From positions 682,001 to 746,000 of the forward strand of contig NZ_QFYS01000002.1 in the NCBI RefSeq assembly GCF_003254525.1: 64,000 nucleotides of DNA, in the 5' to 3' direction. The position numbers and the translations under genes are program-made. This DNA comes from Phenylobacterium kunshanense. Its GTDB lineage: Bacteria > Pseudomonadota > Alphaproteobacteria > Caulobacterales > Caulobacteraceae. The notes under the pieces were generated by a model. The model ran no database searches and was not told the origin of the DNA. It saw only the letters and a program-made list of their open reading frames with translations. This document shows, piece after piece, positions 44,586 to 52,911 of the stretch (position 1 is its first letter; each line of letters opens with the position of its first letter).

Positions 44586-44607
44586 TGAGAATGAACGTTC
44601 ATTCTCA
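44586..44607. promoter_or_regulatory. Perfect 22-bp palindrome, TetR operator
   Basis: TGAGAATGAA and TTCATTCTCA are exact inverted copies around a central CG. The site is in the intergenic region between the adaptor gene and the divergent TetR gene. It matches the usual design of AcrR/TetR operators controlling an efflux operon. Confidence 0.85.
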
Positions 44608-44683
44608 GCGTGGGAATTAAGGGCGCCTTTCCGCCAAGTCAATCCGCTAGGAATGTTTTTGTCGCAGTGCGAAAGGGGTGGCC

Positions 44684-45289
44684 GTGACCGAGGCCTCCGC
44701 GAAACGGACCGATGTAGAGGCGCGCCGGCAGCAGATCGTCGATGCCGCCTCGGTGTGCGCGCGCCGCTCAGGCTTCCACGGCTCAAGCATGGCCGAGATC
44801 GCCCAGCAGGCCGGCCTGAGCGTGGGGCAGATCTACCGTTACTTTGACAGCAAGGAGGCGATCATCGCCGCCATCGTCGAGCGCGACATGGCCGAGATGC
44901 GCGACAAATACTCCGAGTTGCGGGACGGCGGGACGTCGGTGCTCGACGCGATCCTCACGAAGTGCGTCCAGGCGGTCGACGACCTCTACGAACCCGAGCG
45001 CGCCGCCCTCACCCTTGAGGTCGTCGCCGAAGCCGCACGCAATCCGGCCGTGGCCTGCATCCTGCGGAAGGCCGATACCGAAGAGCGCAAGTTGCAGCAG
45101 GACCTGCTCCGCGATGCGTTCCCGGACGCACTCGACGAGCGTGAGCGGACGGCGCGAGGCGAGGTCATCAGCATGCTGTTCGAGGGCCTCGCGGTGCGCG
45201 GCGTCAACAATCCTGGGACGGACCGGAAGGCCGTTGGCGAGGTCCTGCGTTCGGTGCTGCAGCATCTGCTGACGCAGCCGCCGACCTAA
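44684..45289 (+). CDS. TetR/AcrR-family repressor of the efflux operon
   Basis: A 201-residue TetR-type repressor. The N-terminal HTH is at about 12-58 (RRQQIVDAASVCARRSGFHG, SSMAEIAQQAGLSVGQIYRY, FDSKEAIIAAIVER). The C-terminal helical domain would bind the inducer. The start is taken as GTG 44684 because AAAGGGG ends six bases before it; an in-frame GTG six bases upstream overlaps that ribosome-binding site. It is divergent from the efflux operon, and the perfect palindrome between them is its likely binding site. Confidence 0.92.
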   Translation: MTEASAKRTDVEARRQQIVDAASVCARRSGFHGSSMAEIAQQAGLSVGQIYRYFDSKEAIIAAIVERDMAEMRDKYSELRDGGTSVLDAILTKCVQAVDDLYEPERAALTLEVVAEAARNPAVACILRKADTEERKLQQDLLRDAFPDALDERERTARGEVISMLFEGLAVRGVNNPGTDRKAVGEVLRSVLQHLLTQPPT

Positions 45290-45381
45290 CGCCGGCCTAC
45301 TGGTCAACCGCATCCGGGCGAGGCATCCTGCCTCCCGCGAGCGGCCGCCCTCGAGAGCGGCCCCGTGGGAGGATCGATCTG

Positions 45382-45513
45382 ATGTCAGTCCATTGGCTTG
45401 TTACGTCGAAACCCAAGACGCTGGCGGAAAGCGCCGCGTGTTTCGGCTGCGCCATCGCCGGCCTGGCCGGCGCGGCGGTAGCACTGCAATGGGCGCTGGG
45501 GCTCGTCGGGTAG
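45382..45513 (+). CDS. Small single-pass membrane protein (43 aa)
   Basis: A short reading frame with a good GGGAGG ribosome-binding site before its ATG. It encodes 43 residues: a polar start (MSVHWLVTSKPKTLAES) followed by a single hydrophobic helix (AIAGLAGAAVALQWALGLVG) with two cysteines (ACFGC) at its entry. It lies behind the TetR gene. No function is known. Confidence 0.55.
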   Translation: MSVHWLVTSKPKTLAESAACFGCAIAGLAGAAVALQWALGLVG

Positions 45514-45610
45514 GCGACCTTGCCACGAGGAAGTTCGCTATGGCCGCTGCGCGCCACTAGCGGACCTTGGTGTTCGTCCGGAAAGGCGACATTCGCCTGA
45601 ACGTGGAAGT

Positions 45611-45871
45611 TCAGCCGGGCGTGTCGTCCGGATCTCGGCTCCTGGGAAACGTGCGTTCCTCCTGAACCTTCCCGTCCTCCTTGCGGATGCGAACCGTACC
45701 GACGCCGCCGGGCAATGCTCTGGATAATGCCCCGCCCGCGGTAGCCTCCGACTTCTTCTCGAAATGCTTAGTTGCTCGATCAGCGCCCTCACGTTTGAGG
45801 TCCCAGCCTCCGCCCTTGGTGTTCTTTTCCAAGGTGAAGCGAGGTAGGGGCGGCGGCTTTTTGTCGGCCAT
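45611..45871 (-). CDS. DUF2188 family protein
   Basis: An 86-residue protein of the DUF2188 family, recognised from GGGWDLKREGADRATKHFEKKSEA, then VGTVRIRKEDGKVQEERTF. These small basic/acidic proteins are widespread and of unknown function. A GAGGAG ribosome-binding site precedes the ATG. It lies between the efflux block and the CBASS operon; the 83-base gap to the effector gene leaves co-transcription open. Confidence 0.82.
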   Translation of the reverse strand: MADKKPPPLPRFTLEKNTKGGGWDLKREGADRATKHFEKKSEATAGGALSRALPGGVGTVRIRKEDGKVQEERTFPRSRDPDDTPG

Positions 45872-45954
45872 GATCGTCTCCTCAACTCTTCTGAAAATGG
45901 CATGCTACCGACGTCCGAGTGGCGGTGCCTGAGATCCTTGCGGAAACAAGACGC

Positions 45955-47085
45955 TCACTCTGCTCCGATCGTGATTGTCTGCACAAACCCGGCCCGTCCG
46001 TTGTCGTAAATAATCATCGGCAGATCCGCCTTAGGCATCCAAACGCGGCCAAGCTCCACCGCCAGCGAAGCGGGCATGGCGGGAAAGACGTGGAGAATGG
46101 CTTCTTCGCCATGGTCAGCCTTGATGCGGTCGAATAGCGACCGCATCAGTGTTCGAAACGCCGTTTGGTCTTCCGGCCGACGCAGAATGTCATTGTGGGG
46201 TTCATCCACAGTCACCGACCAGATGGCGGCGTCGGCACCTAGGATCTTGGTGAGGCGCTCGTCCGTGACCGTCGCGCTGATGCCTAGCTTCAGAGCTACA
46301 GGGCGGCCACATCCCGACGTCGGTTCCGATACGCTGAAATTGATGGAAGGCTGATCGGCCTGCCAGGCCCAGGTCGCTGGCTCCCGGTGGCGCTGGCGCA
46401 CCGTGGCCGGCACAATGTCGCAGAGCAGACGGCCGAGTTCGATCAACAGGGGCTGCGGCGCTAGCGCGAAAACGCTGAGATGGCGCACCTCCTGCCGCTC
46501 GACCCTCCCGCGGACCTTGGCTTCGAACTGCCGGCGAAGGTTGTCGCGCTGGAAGATCCAATAGGCTGGCTCGTCGTCCTTGTAGGTGCACCCGACGAGC
46601 TCCAGATCGATTGTCTGACCGCTGGCGGGGTGGTGGTGGGGCGGCATAGCCGCGAAGATGGCCTTGGTCGAGACCAGGGCTTCGTTCTCGCCGATGTTGG
46701 CCCCGAAGCGGATGACGTGCGAGGCGCGGTCCTCGTCGATCGCCGTCACAACGCGAATCCGGCTCTCCTGCTCGGCCTTCATCGCCAGGAGCACGGGCTC
46801 GGGATGACCATCCACATCCACCACGTCGATGAGCTTGTGGTGGGTGGCGCACATCAGCATGAGGTTCTCGAGCGACCGGGCCAGCTGCGGCGAGCGCACA
46901 GCGTCGCCCCGCGGGCCCTCGACGCTGTCGCCGACGATGTGGGCGATGAAGCCGAAGGTCGCGTCTTCGCAACCGGAGATCAGGTCGCCAACTAGGTCCT
47001 CGTTGCACCCTCGGTACTGGCAGCGCCCGCCGGCCCGCGCCCACAGCGCTGACTGGGTTTTCTGCGGGATGCTCGTCTTGGCCAT
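45955..47085 (-). CDS. cap5: CBASS effector: HNH endonuclease fused to SAVED domain (Cap5-like)
   Basis: A 376-residue effector. The N-terminal HNH nuclease (about 1-95) shows [16 protein letters not shown] and [17 protein letters not shown]. The C-terminal half is a SAVED domain that binds the cyclic nucleotide made by the CD-NTase ([20 protein letters not shown] and [20 protein letters not shown], the duplicated CARF-like pattern). Ligand binding should trigger assembly and destruction of DNA in infected cells. The ATG overlaps the stop of the E2-like gene (ATGA), making it the third gene of a coupled operon. Confidence 0.9.
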   Translation of the reverse strand: MAKTSIPQKTQSALWARAGGRCQYRGCNEDLVGDLISGCEDATFGFIAHIVGDSVEGPRGDAVRSPQLARSLENLMLMCATHHKLIDVVDVDGHPEPVLLAMKAEQESRIRVVTAIDEDRASHVIRFGANIGENEALVSTKAIFAAMPPHHHPASGQTIDLELVGCTYKDDEPAYWIFQRDNLRRQFEAKVRGRVERQEVRHLSVFALAPQPLLIELGRLLCDIVPATVRQRHREPATWAWQADQPSINFSVSEPTSGCGRPVALKLGISATVTDERLTKILGADAAIWSVTVDEPHNDILRRPEDQTAFRTLMRSLFDRIKADHGEEAILHVFPAMPASLAVELGRVWMPKADLPMIIYDNGRAGFVQTITIGAE

Positions 47086-47528
47086 CAGGCGCGCTCCACA
47101 TGCCGGCCGGTGCCGGTCCATTCACCCGTGGCGCGCCAGCCCTCGTAGGCGACCAGCCAGTCGGTGATCCAAGGCACGGTCGTCTCGGCGAGGAGGTCGG
47201 ACGGAGACCATTCATTCGAGTCCGGATCGAGCATGCACAGCGTCACCTCGCCGTCTGGCCCGTAGTAAACGTGGGGGAGCATGCCTTCGGCATCGCCGCG
47301 GCGCGGCCGCAAGGCCGGCCGTAGGATCTCGACTTGGGGCTGCACGACCCGAACGCTGTACCGCTCAACCATAAGGGGCGCGCGATAGAAGACGCTGACC
47401 CAATAGGTCTGCAGAAGCGGCCGGACCGTCCCCTGCCACAGCGCCGCCGGTCCTTCGCGGCGGACAAGCTTGAATGCAGGCCACAACGCCGACATCGCCT
47501 CGATCTGGGTGTCGATCGAGAGACTCAC
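47085..47528 (-). CDS. CBASS E2-like conjugation protein (type II-short)
   Basis: A 147-residue E2/UBC-like protein starting at a GTG that overlaps the CD-NTase stop (GTGA). Cys98, the only cysteine, lies in the motif [19 protein letters not shown] and is the likely catalytic residue. The C-terminal pattern [29 protein letters not shown] is typical of E2 proteins in CBASS operons. No E1 or JAB protease is present, so this fits the short type II organisation, in which E2 alone is thought to act on the CD-NTase C-terminus. Confidence 0.85.
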   Translation of the reverse strand: MSLSIDTQIEAMSALWPAFKLVRREGPAALWQGTVRPLLQTYWVSVFYRAPLMVERYSVRVVQPQVEILRPALRPRRGDAEGMLPHVYYGPDGEVTLCMLDPDSNEWSPSDLLAETTVPWITDWLVAYEGWRATGEWTGTGRHVERA

Positions 47529-48763
47529 GAGAAGCGGCGCTCGCCCATGTTGGTGTGCGCCCGGGCCGCAACCGGCGCCAGGCTCGACAGCGAGCCGATG
47601 ATCGCCGGCGCCGCCGGGGTGAACAAGCCGCCCTTGGGGGTATAGCCGTGCTGGCCGGCCTTTACCTGGCGCCCCAGCCGGTCGTTGAACGCCTTGACCG
47701 ATCGGGTCACGACCCGCTCGCCGAACTGGACCCGCAGCCACGCCTGAAGGTCTTCCAGTTGCACATTCCCCCGCTGGGCGGCCTCCAGCCCGTTAGCGAG
47801 GGTGTGCAGGTGCCGCGCATAGCCCTGTTGCTGGGTTTGGTTTTCGGGCCAGCGGTCGGTGAACAGCTCGGCGGAAAACTCGGGGTTCGGCACCGACAGC
47901 AAGCGGCCCTGCCGCGCCGCCTCGTCGATCGCCCGCGCCGTCCAGCGTGCCTGACGGATGACCATGTCCGCGAGGCCCATGCCCGGCTGGGCCGCATGGC
48001 CCGCGTGGCAGGACAGCAGGATCGAGGGCGGGACGCGGCCGGTCTCGTCGGCATAAGCGATGTTCCGATGGCGCTTGAGCAGCTGCAGGGCCACCGTCGT
48101 CACACTCTTGATGATGAGCGGCGTCTGGTCGGGAACCTCGTGGACATCAGCGTCCGCGAAGGCGATGCCGGCCTGGGCATAGAGGCGCTCATTCAGCGCC
48201 TTGGCAAAACGCTCTTCGGTCGGGGTGCGAGCCGTGTACCAGTCGCCGAACGCGTAAGCGTTCATCGGGACATAGCGCCCCGGCGGGGCACCAGCCTCTT
48301 TCTTAGCGTGGGCGATCACGCCTTCCTTTTCCTTGAGCCCGGTACGACGCGCCGGTGTCACGTCGAGGTGCATGCCGTCCGCATAGTAGAGGGTGACGCA
48401 ACGGGTCTGACGCACGATCTTGCTGACGGGATAGCCGGCGAGTGCCGCCTCGAGGTCGTCGAGCAGCGCCTCTGGCCCGTCATCGGGGCCGGTGATCTCG
48501 GCTACGATGTCGATGTCGTATTCGTCGTCTGTGCCACGCGTAGAGATGGTCGCATCGATGCGCATCGAGCCCTGCGGGTAGAAGCAGGCCACGCGTCCGT
48601 GCAGCGGGCTGCCAGGCCGTTCGATGTAGGTGCGGACCGCTTCATAACGGCCAACGGCCTTGGCGTGTAGGCCGGGCGGCAGCTGGATGTTGATCGCGAT
48701 CTCGGCCAGCATCGCGTCGAGCGGATCAGCGAAGGGATCGTTGGTCGGCGGGCGCCAGTCCAT
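47525..48763 (-). CDS. CBASS CD-NTase (cGAS/DncV-like nucleotidyltransferase)
   Basis: A 412-residue nucleotidyltransferase. The polymerase-beta-like signature is QGSMRIDATI (GS motif at 65-66) with metal ligands D83 and D85 in DDEYDIDIV and a third acidic residue in HLDVTP. The helical C-terminal half is typical of CD-NTases. On phage infection it would make a cyclic oligonucleotide that activates the HNH-SAVED effector. It is the first gene of the operon. The start ATG 48763 is preferred because upstream codons enter the operator region. The exact nucleotide product cannot be predicted. Confidence 0.92.
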   Translation of the reverse strand: MDWRPPTNDPFADPLDAMLAEIAINIQLPPGLHAKAVGRYEAVRTYIERPGSPLHGRVACFYPQGSMRIDATISTRGTDDEYDIDIVAEITGPDDGPEALLDDLEAALAGYPVSKIVRQTRCVTLYYADGMHLDVTPARRTGLKEKEGVIAHAKKEAGAPPGRYVPMNAYAFGDWYTARTPTEERFAKALNERLYAQAGIAFADADVHEVPDQTPLIIKSVTTVALQLLKRHRNIAYADETGRVPPSILLSCHAGHAAQPGMGLADMVIRQARWTARAIDEAARQGRLLSVPNPEFSAELFTDRWPENQTQQQGYARHLHTLANGLEAAQRGNVQLEDLQAWLRVQFGERVVTRSVKAFNDRLGRQVKAGQHGYTPKGGLFTPAAPAIIGSLSSLAPVAARAHTNMGERRFS

Positions 48764-48823
48764 GAACAGTTCTCTCTTCTCCGCTGTCGCGGCGCTTGCG
48801 TTCCGCCCTGCCGAATGGCACCT

Positions 48824-48843
48824 TGCTGTCCGGCCAGACAACA
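48824..48843. promoter_or_regulatory. CBASS operator site 1
   Basis: TGCTGTCC-GGCC-AGACAACA is an imperfect dyad. Its right half-site AGACAACA is identical to that of site 2, and the left half has two mismatches. It lies 61 bases upstream of the CD-NTase start codon, where it could block the operon promoter. Confidence 0.65.
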
Positions 48844-48891
48844 CCAGGGCTTCAAAAAACGCCCTGCTCAGCCGGTCAGCAGATCAGGGCG

Positions 48892-48911
48892 TGTTGTCTG
48901 GCTAGACAACA
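48892..48911. promoter_or_regulatory. CBASS operator site 2
   Basis: TGTTGTCT-GGCT-AGACAACA is a dyad with perfect 8-bp arms and a 4-base spacer, 68 bases from site 1. It lies 38 bases before the repressor start. The two matching sites between divergent genes suggest cooperative control of both directions by the adjacent HTH protein. Confidence 0.75.
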
Positions 48912-48948
48912 ATATTGGGGGTTTCATGGCTAGTGTCAAGGTGAGCGG

Positions 48949-49329
48949 ATGCCGACCTCTGCGTTAGGGGTTTGGCTCAAGGCGCTGAGAGGCGATCTAA
49001 GCTTGCGGGAGTTGGCGCAGCGCAGCGAAGTCGATCACGCGTACATCTACCGCCTGGAAACCGGCGCGAAAGAATCGCCTTCGGGGGAGGTCGTGAACAA
49101 GCTGGTGAATGCCCTCGCGCCAGCGGAGCGGGAGCAGGCGATCTTGCGGTTCTTGGCGAGCCACCCGAACATCGATCCCGATCTCGCCGAGTTCGCCTGG
49201 TCCGACCGTAGGATTTCATTCCCCGAGTTCCACATGCTGACGACGGTGGTGAACCGGGGCGCGCGGCCGGACTACGCAACCTCCCTGGCCCGCATCAGGC
49301 GCATCATGGCGGAGGAGGATGATGGATGA
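48949..49329 (+). CDS. CapH-like HTH repressor
   Basis: A 126-residue protein with an N-terminal XRE-type HTH (about 1-60: GVWLKALRGDLSLRELAQRS, EVDHAYIYRLETGAKESPSG). A C-terminal region of about 60 residues probably dimerises and contains the protease-sensitive part. AAGGTGAG precedes the ATG. It is divergent from a CBASS operon and overlaps a metallopeptidase gene by 11 bases. This is the arrangement described for CapH, which represses CBASS until cleaved by CapP after DNA damage. Assignment rests on context plus domain layout. Confidence 0.82.
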   Translation: MPTSALGVWLKALRGDLSLRELAQRSEVDHAYIYRLETGAKESPSGEVVNKLVNALAPAEREQAILRFLASHPNIDPDLAEFAWSDRRISFPEFHMLTTVVNRGARPDYATSLARIRRIMAEEDDG

Positions 49330-50185
49330 ACTCGCCGTCGCGATGAAGGCCCGCGAGTTTATCGGGAAATGTGGGCCCTTGGCGCTTCCGGTGTCAGTTG
49401 ACGCCTATGCGGCTCAGGTCGGCGGGGTGGTGAAGCGGGAGGTCCTTCAAGAGCACGAAGACGCTTGGTCATTTCGTACGCCGACTGGCAAGTACCGCAT
49501 CTGCGTCAACTGCACCCATAACGGGCGTCGCCAGCGCTTCAGCGTCTGCCACGAAGTGGCACACGAAGTTCTTGGTATTGCTGCAGACCATTCGGCGCCG
49601 AGTTGGAGCTTCTCCCGGAGGCCACCCGGGGAGATCGCCTGCGACGTGTTCGCCGCCGAGCTTCTGCTGCCCTACAAGCTGTTCAAGCCGCGTGTCGATG
49701 CCGCCGATATGGGTTTCGCCGCCATCGGTGATCTTGCTGATGAGTTCGACGCCTCATTGATGTCGACCGGCTCACGCTTTGCCACCTTCTCGCGAGAACT
49801 GTGCGCCTTCGTGCTCTCTGAGGGCGGCAGGGTTCGCTACACAGCGCGATCCGCATCCATGCGTAGCGCTAAGGCCTGGGTGCGACCCGGCATGGACTTG
49901 CCACCCGATTCCCTGAGTGCCCGCGTGCGAAGCGGCGCAATCCCCTCCGGACCAGAGCCGGCTGAGCCCGATCAATGGTTTGAGGATTGGGAGCGTGACG
50001 GATCGCTTTTCGAGGACGCCCGTCACCTAGGCGCATGGGATCAGACGTTAACGTTGCTCTGGTTCGAGGACGAAGATCTTCCGCCTCCGCGGCCTGAGCG
50101 GAAGCAGTGGGAAGAAGAGACTTACGGGCTACGCGAGCTGGACGGCGAACTCCCGTGGCCGGGCAGGTCCAAGCGCCGAAGGTGA
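49319..50185 (+). CDS. CapP-like ImmA/IrrE metallopeptidase
   Basis: A 288-residue zinc peptidase of the M78 (ImmA/IrrE) family. The metal-binding motif HEVAH (H78, E79, H82) is in FSVCHEVAHEVLG, and the third ligand is probably E105 in GEIACDVFAAELLLP. In CapP-type systems the enzyme is activated by single-stranded DNA and cleaves CapH, relieving repression of CBASS. Cys77 directly before the motif and other cysteines (C62, C65) may matter for control, but that is inference. It overlaps the repressor gene, so the two are co-translated. Confidence 0.87.
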   Translation: MMDELAVAMKAREFIGKCGPLALPVSVDAYAAQVGGVVKREVLQEHEDAWSFRTPTGKYRICVNCTHNGRRQRFSVCHEVAHEVLGIAADHSAPSWSFSRRPPGEIACDVFAAELLLPYKLFKPRVDAADMGFAAIGDLADEFDASLMSTGSRFATFSRELCAFVLSEGGRVRYTARSASMRSAKAWVRPGMDLPPDSLSARVRSGAIPSGPEPAEPDQWFEDWERDGSLFEDARHLGAWDQTLTLLWFEDEDLPPPRPERKQWEEETYGLRELDGELPWPGRSKRRR

Positions 50186-50234
50186 GCCCGAAGCGTATGA
50201 CAACGAAGCCGACCTTCCGAAGGTTGGCAATGAG

Positions 50235-50687
50235 TCACGAACCGCCATTGCGCCGACCCTCCGCCGCCCGCAGCTGCGCGCGGCCGTACTCCGCGAGCTG
50301 CTTGTAGAACTGAATATGCGCATCCAGCGCCGTCAGCGTGTCGACGGCCGCCACGGCCGATCTGGTTGCGTCGTCGAGTTCGTCGACGGCGCTGGTTTGC
50401 GCCAGCATGAGCTTGTTCTGAGCGAAGTCTTGGGCGATCTCCGGACGGCGCAGGAGGAACGCCGTGACGATCGAGGGCGCATCCAGTCGCAGGATTTCTG
50501 CGATCTCGAAGATGCGCTCCAGCAGCAGGTTCGTGGTCCCGTTCTCAAGGTCGCGGTAGCCGCGTTCCGACAGCCCCATGCGCGTCGCCATCTCCAGCGT
50601 GGAGACGTTGCGCATCTTGCGGAGCGGCTTGAGGATCAACGGCGCGAGCTCGGCGAGCCCGAAGCGATCCGGGTTCTTCGCAACCAT
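50235..50687 (-). CDS. XRE-family regulator between CBASS and transfer genes
   Basis: A 150-residue HTH protein (about 15-70: LILKPLRKMRNVSTLEMATR, MGLSERGYRDLENGTTNLLL) with a helical C-terminal tail. It converges with the CapP-like gene and lies leftward of the traG region. It could control the transfer genes or the defence genes. The sequence does not decide, and no obvious operator was found upstream. Confidence 0.78.
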   Translation of the reverse strand: MVAKNPDRFGLAELAPLILKPLRKMRNVSTLEMATRMGLSERGYRDLENGTTNLLLERIFEIAEILRLDAPSIVTAFLLRRPEIAQDFAQNKLMLAQTSAVDELDDATRSAVAAVDTLTALDAHIQFYKQLAEYGRAQLRAAEGRRNGGS

Positions 50688-50940
50688 AGAAGCAATCCCG
50701 CCACGAACGCGACTTAGCGTGGAGTAGGCGGGTCGCCGCTTGCGATCAAGCGATGTCGCGCCCAGGCCGCTCGCTCACCGGAAATGTTGCCGCGCCGCGG
50801 CAGGATGGCTGCCGCCCGATCAATTGATGATCCGGTGACGAGCGGTTCGTCGCCGTGCCACAGGTCGAGTGATTCGGGATTCCAATATAGAACCGGCAGA
50901 ATTACCGCCGTTTCCGGAAGCGTGTATTCCGAGTGAGTAG

Positions 50941-52911
50941 TTGTCGACGATTTTGCGAGATTTCTGGCAGTCTTTCTGCTCCCATTCTATTTCCAGAGCA
51001 TGGTTCCTGAGTGGGGATTTCAGGTTGGGGTTGGGTGTTCGCATCGCCGGAGCTGCAAGCGGTCTCTTGATCGGCCTGCAGGCCGCCACGCAGTTCGTGG
51101 GCTGGAGCTTCGCCTGGCATCCGGTCCTGGGACCGGGATTACGCGCTTCGCCAGATCTCGTGCTCTATCCGCCCTGGCGGGTCCTCCTCTGGCAGCGGGA
51201 ACATCGGAGCGAGGCGCCGAGGGTCTTCAGCGCCTCGACCGCGCTTCTTCTGCTCGGCGTCGCGGGTGGTTTGGGCCTGGGCGTGGTCGCCGACGGCGCG
51301 GGTCGGAGCCCGCGGCGGAGGCGGGGATGGGGCGCGCCGGCGGACGCCCGACGGGCCGGGTTGGCGGCCGATGCCGGCTGCGTGCTGGGCGCGTTCCATG
51401 GCCGGACGCTGATCACCGCCGATCTCCGACCTACGCTGGTCACAGGCGGCACGCGCAGCGGCAAGGGCAGGGGCCATGTCGTCCCTAGCCTGCTCAGCTG
51501 GCCGGAGAGCGCCATGGTCCACGACCCGAAGGGCGAGCTCTGGCAGGTCACCGCGGGCTGGCGCGGCCGGTTCTCCCACGCCTTCCGCTTCAACCCCCGA
51601 TCTCCCGCATCCGCCCGATGGAACCCCCTGGCGGAGATCCAGCCGGGACCGGGCGAGCTCGCCCAGGTGCAGCGCCTGGTCGCGATCCTGTCCGACCCGG
51701 GCGGCGTCCGCGACGAAGAGGCGATCTGGGACAAGTCGGCGTCGGAGATCCTGGAGGCGGTGATCCTCCACGTCCTCTACGCCGCGCCCGATCCCGACAA
51801 GACCCTGCTCAAGGTGCGCGAGCTGCTGGCGGACCTGGACGAGGCGGCGGAGGTGATGCTGCGCACCCTGCACCGGCACGGCGCTGACGGCGAGGGCGAG
51901 ACCCATCCCTTTATCCGGACGGCCGTGAAGGGGTACGCGGCCATGCACGACCGCTTCCGCACGAGCGTGCAGGGGACTGCAAGGTCGTACCTGAAGTGGT
52001 TGGCAGGCGAGGACATTGAGCGCGCGCTCTCGACGTCGGACTTCGCGGTGGGCGACCTCATGTGCGCGGAGGCGCCGGTCAGCCTCTATGTGCAGGTGGC
52101 GCCGGCCGATGCGGCCGCGCTGCGTCCGCTCGTGCGACTCCTCTTCTACGCCGCCGCGCAGGCGCTCACCGCCCATGAGACGAGCGACGCCCACGGCCGG
52201 CCGAAGCGCCACAGGCTGCTCATGGCCATGGACGAGTTCCCGCTGCTGGGCCGGGTGGAGTTCTTCGAGAAGAGCCTGCGGCTGATGAGCGGCTACGGGC
52301 TGAAGACCATGTTCGTGGCGCAGAGCTTGAACGACATCGTCGAGACCTACGGACCCAACAACACCATCCTCGACAACTGCCACGTCTACACCGCCTTCGC
52401 CGCCCTGGACCCGCTGACCCAGGACAAGGTCTCCAAGCTCACCGGCACGGTGGCCGAGCTTCGGACCAGCCGCAGCGGACCGGCCGGCCTCGGCGCCGGC
52501 CGCAGTTCGGTGTCACGTTCGGAGGTGGAGCGTCCGCTCCTGGAGCCCGGCGAGATCCGGGCCCTGCCGGACGACGAGCAACTGGTCTTCGTGGCCGGCC
52601 AGCGCCCCTTCCGCACCCGCAAGGTGCAGTACGACCGGCGCGAGCCGTTCCGAAGCCGGGCGCGCCTCCTGGCCCCACCCGCGGCGCCCCTGGATGCGCC
52701 GCCGCGGCGTCCGCACCCCTGGACGGGCCGCAAGGCGCTCGGCGAGGACCGCAACGCCAGCCTGCCGCTCTTCAAGGAGGCGGCCGCGGCCATCGACGAC
52801 AAGAAGGCCGCCGCCCGGGCGGCCGGCATCTACCATCGCGTCGCCGAGGAGATGGCGGCCCAGGAGGCGGCGCTGGATCATCTGCAGGAGCGAGGACGTG
52901 GCAAGTCGTGA
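50941..52911 (+). CDS. traG: Type IV coupling protein TraG/VirD4
   Basis: A roughly 630-656-residue ATPase that links the relaxase-DNA complex to the transfer channel. N-terminal membrane segments (VRIAGAASGLLIGLQAATQF and ASTALLLLGVAGGLGLGVVA) precede Walker A GGTRSGKGRG and Walker B LLMAMDEFPLLG. The C-terminal region (VAQSLNDIVETYGPNNTILD) is typical. No ATG fits the N-terminus: the open frame begins at TTG 50941, but family members usually start near the first membrane helix, so a later TTG around 51020 is possible. Upstream sequence is AT-richer, which suggests a junction between cargo and backbone here. Confidence 0.9.
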   Translation: MSTILRDFWQSFCSHSISRAWFLSGDFRLGLGVRIAGAASGLLIGLQAATQFVGWSFAWHPVLGPGLRASPDLVLYPPWRVLLWQREHRSEAPRVFSASTALLLLGVAGGLGLGVVADGAGRSPRRRRGWGAPADARRAGLAADAGCVLGAFHGRTLITADLRPTLVTGGTRSGKGRGHVVPSLLSWPESAMVHDPKGELWQVTAGWRGRFSHAFRFNPRSPASARWNPLAEIQPGPGELAQVQRLVAILSDPGGVRDEEAIWDKSASEILEAVILHVLYAAPDPDKTLLKVRELLADLDEAAEVMLRTLHRHGADGEGETHPFIRTAVKGYAAMHDRFRTSVQGTARSYLKWLAGEDIERALSTSDFAVGDLMCAEAPVSLYVQVAPADAAALRPLVRLLFYAAAQALTAHETSDAHGRPKRHRLLMAMDEFPLLGRVEFFEKSLRLMSGYGLKTMFVAQSLNDIVETYGPNNTILDNCHVYTAFAALDPLTQDKVSKLTGTVAELRTSRSGPAGLGAGRSSVSRSEVERPLLEPGEIRALPDDEQLVFVAGQRPFRTRKVQYDRREPFRSRARLLAPPAAPLDAPPRRPHPWTGRKALGEDRNASLPLFKEAAAAIDDKKAAARAAGIYHRVAEEMAAQEAALDHLQERGRGKS

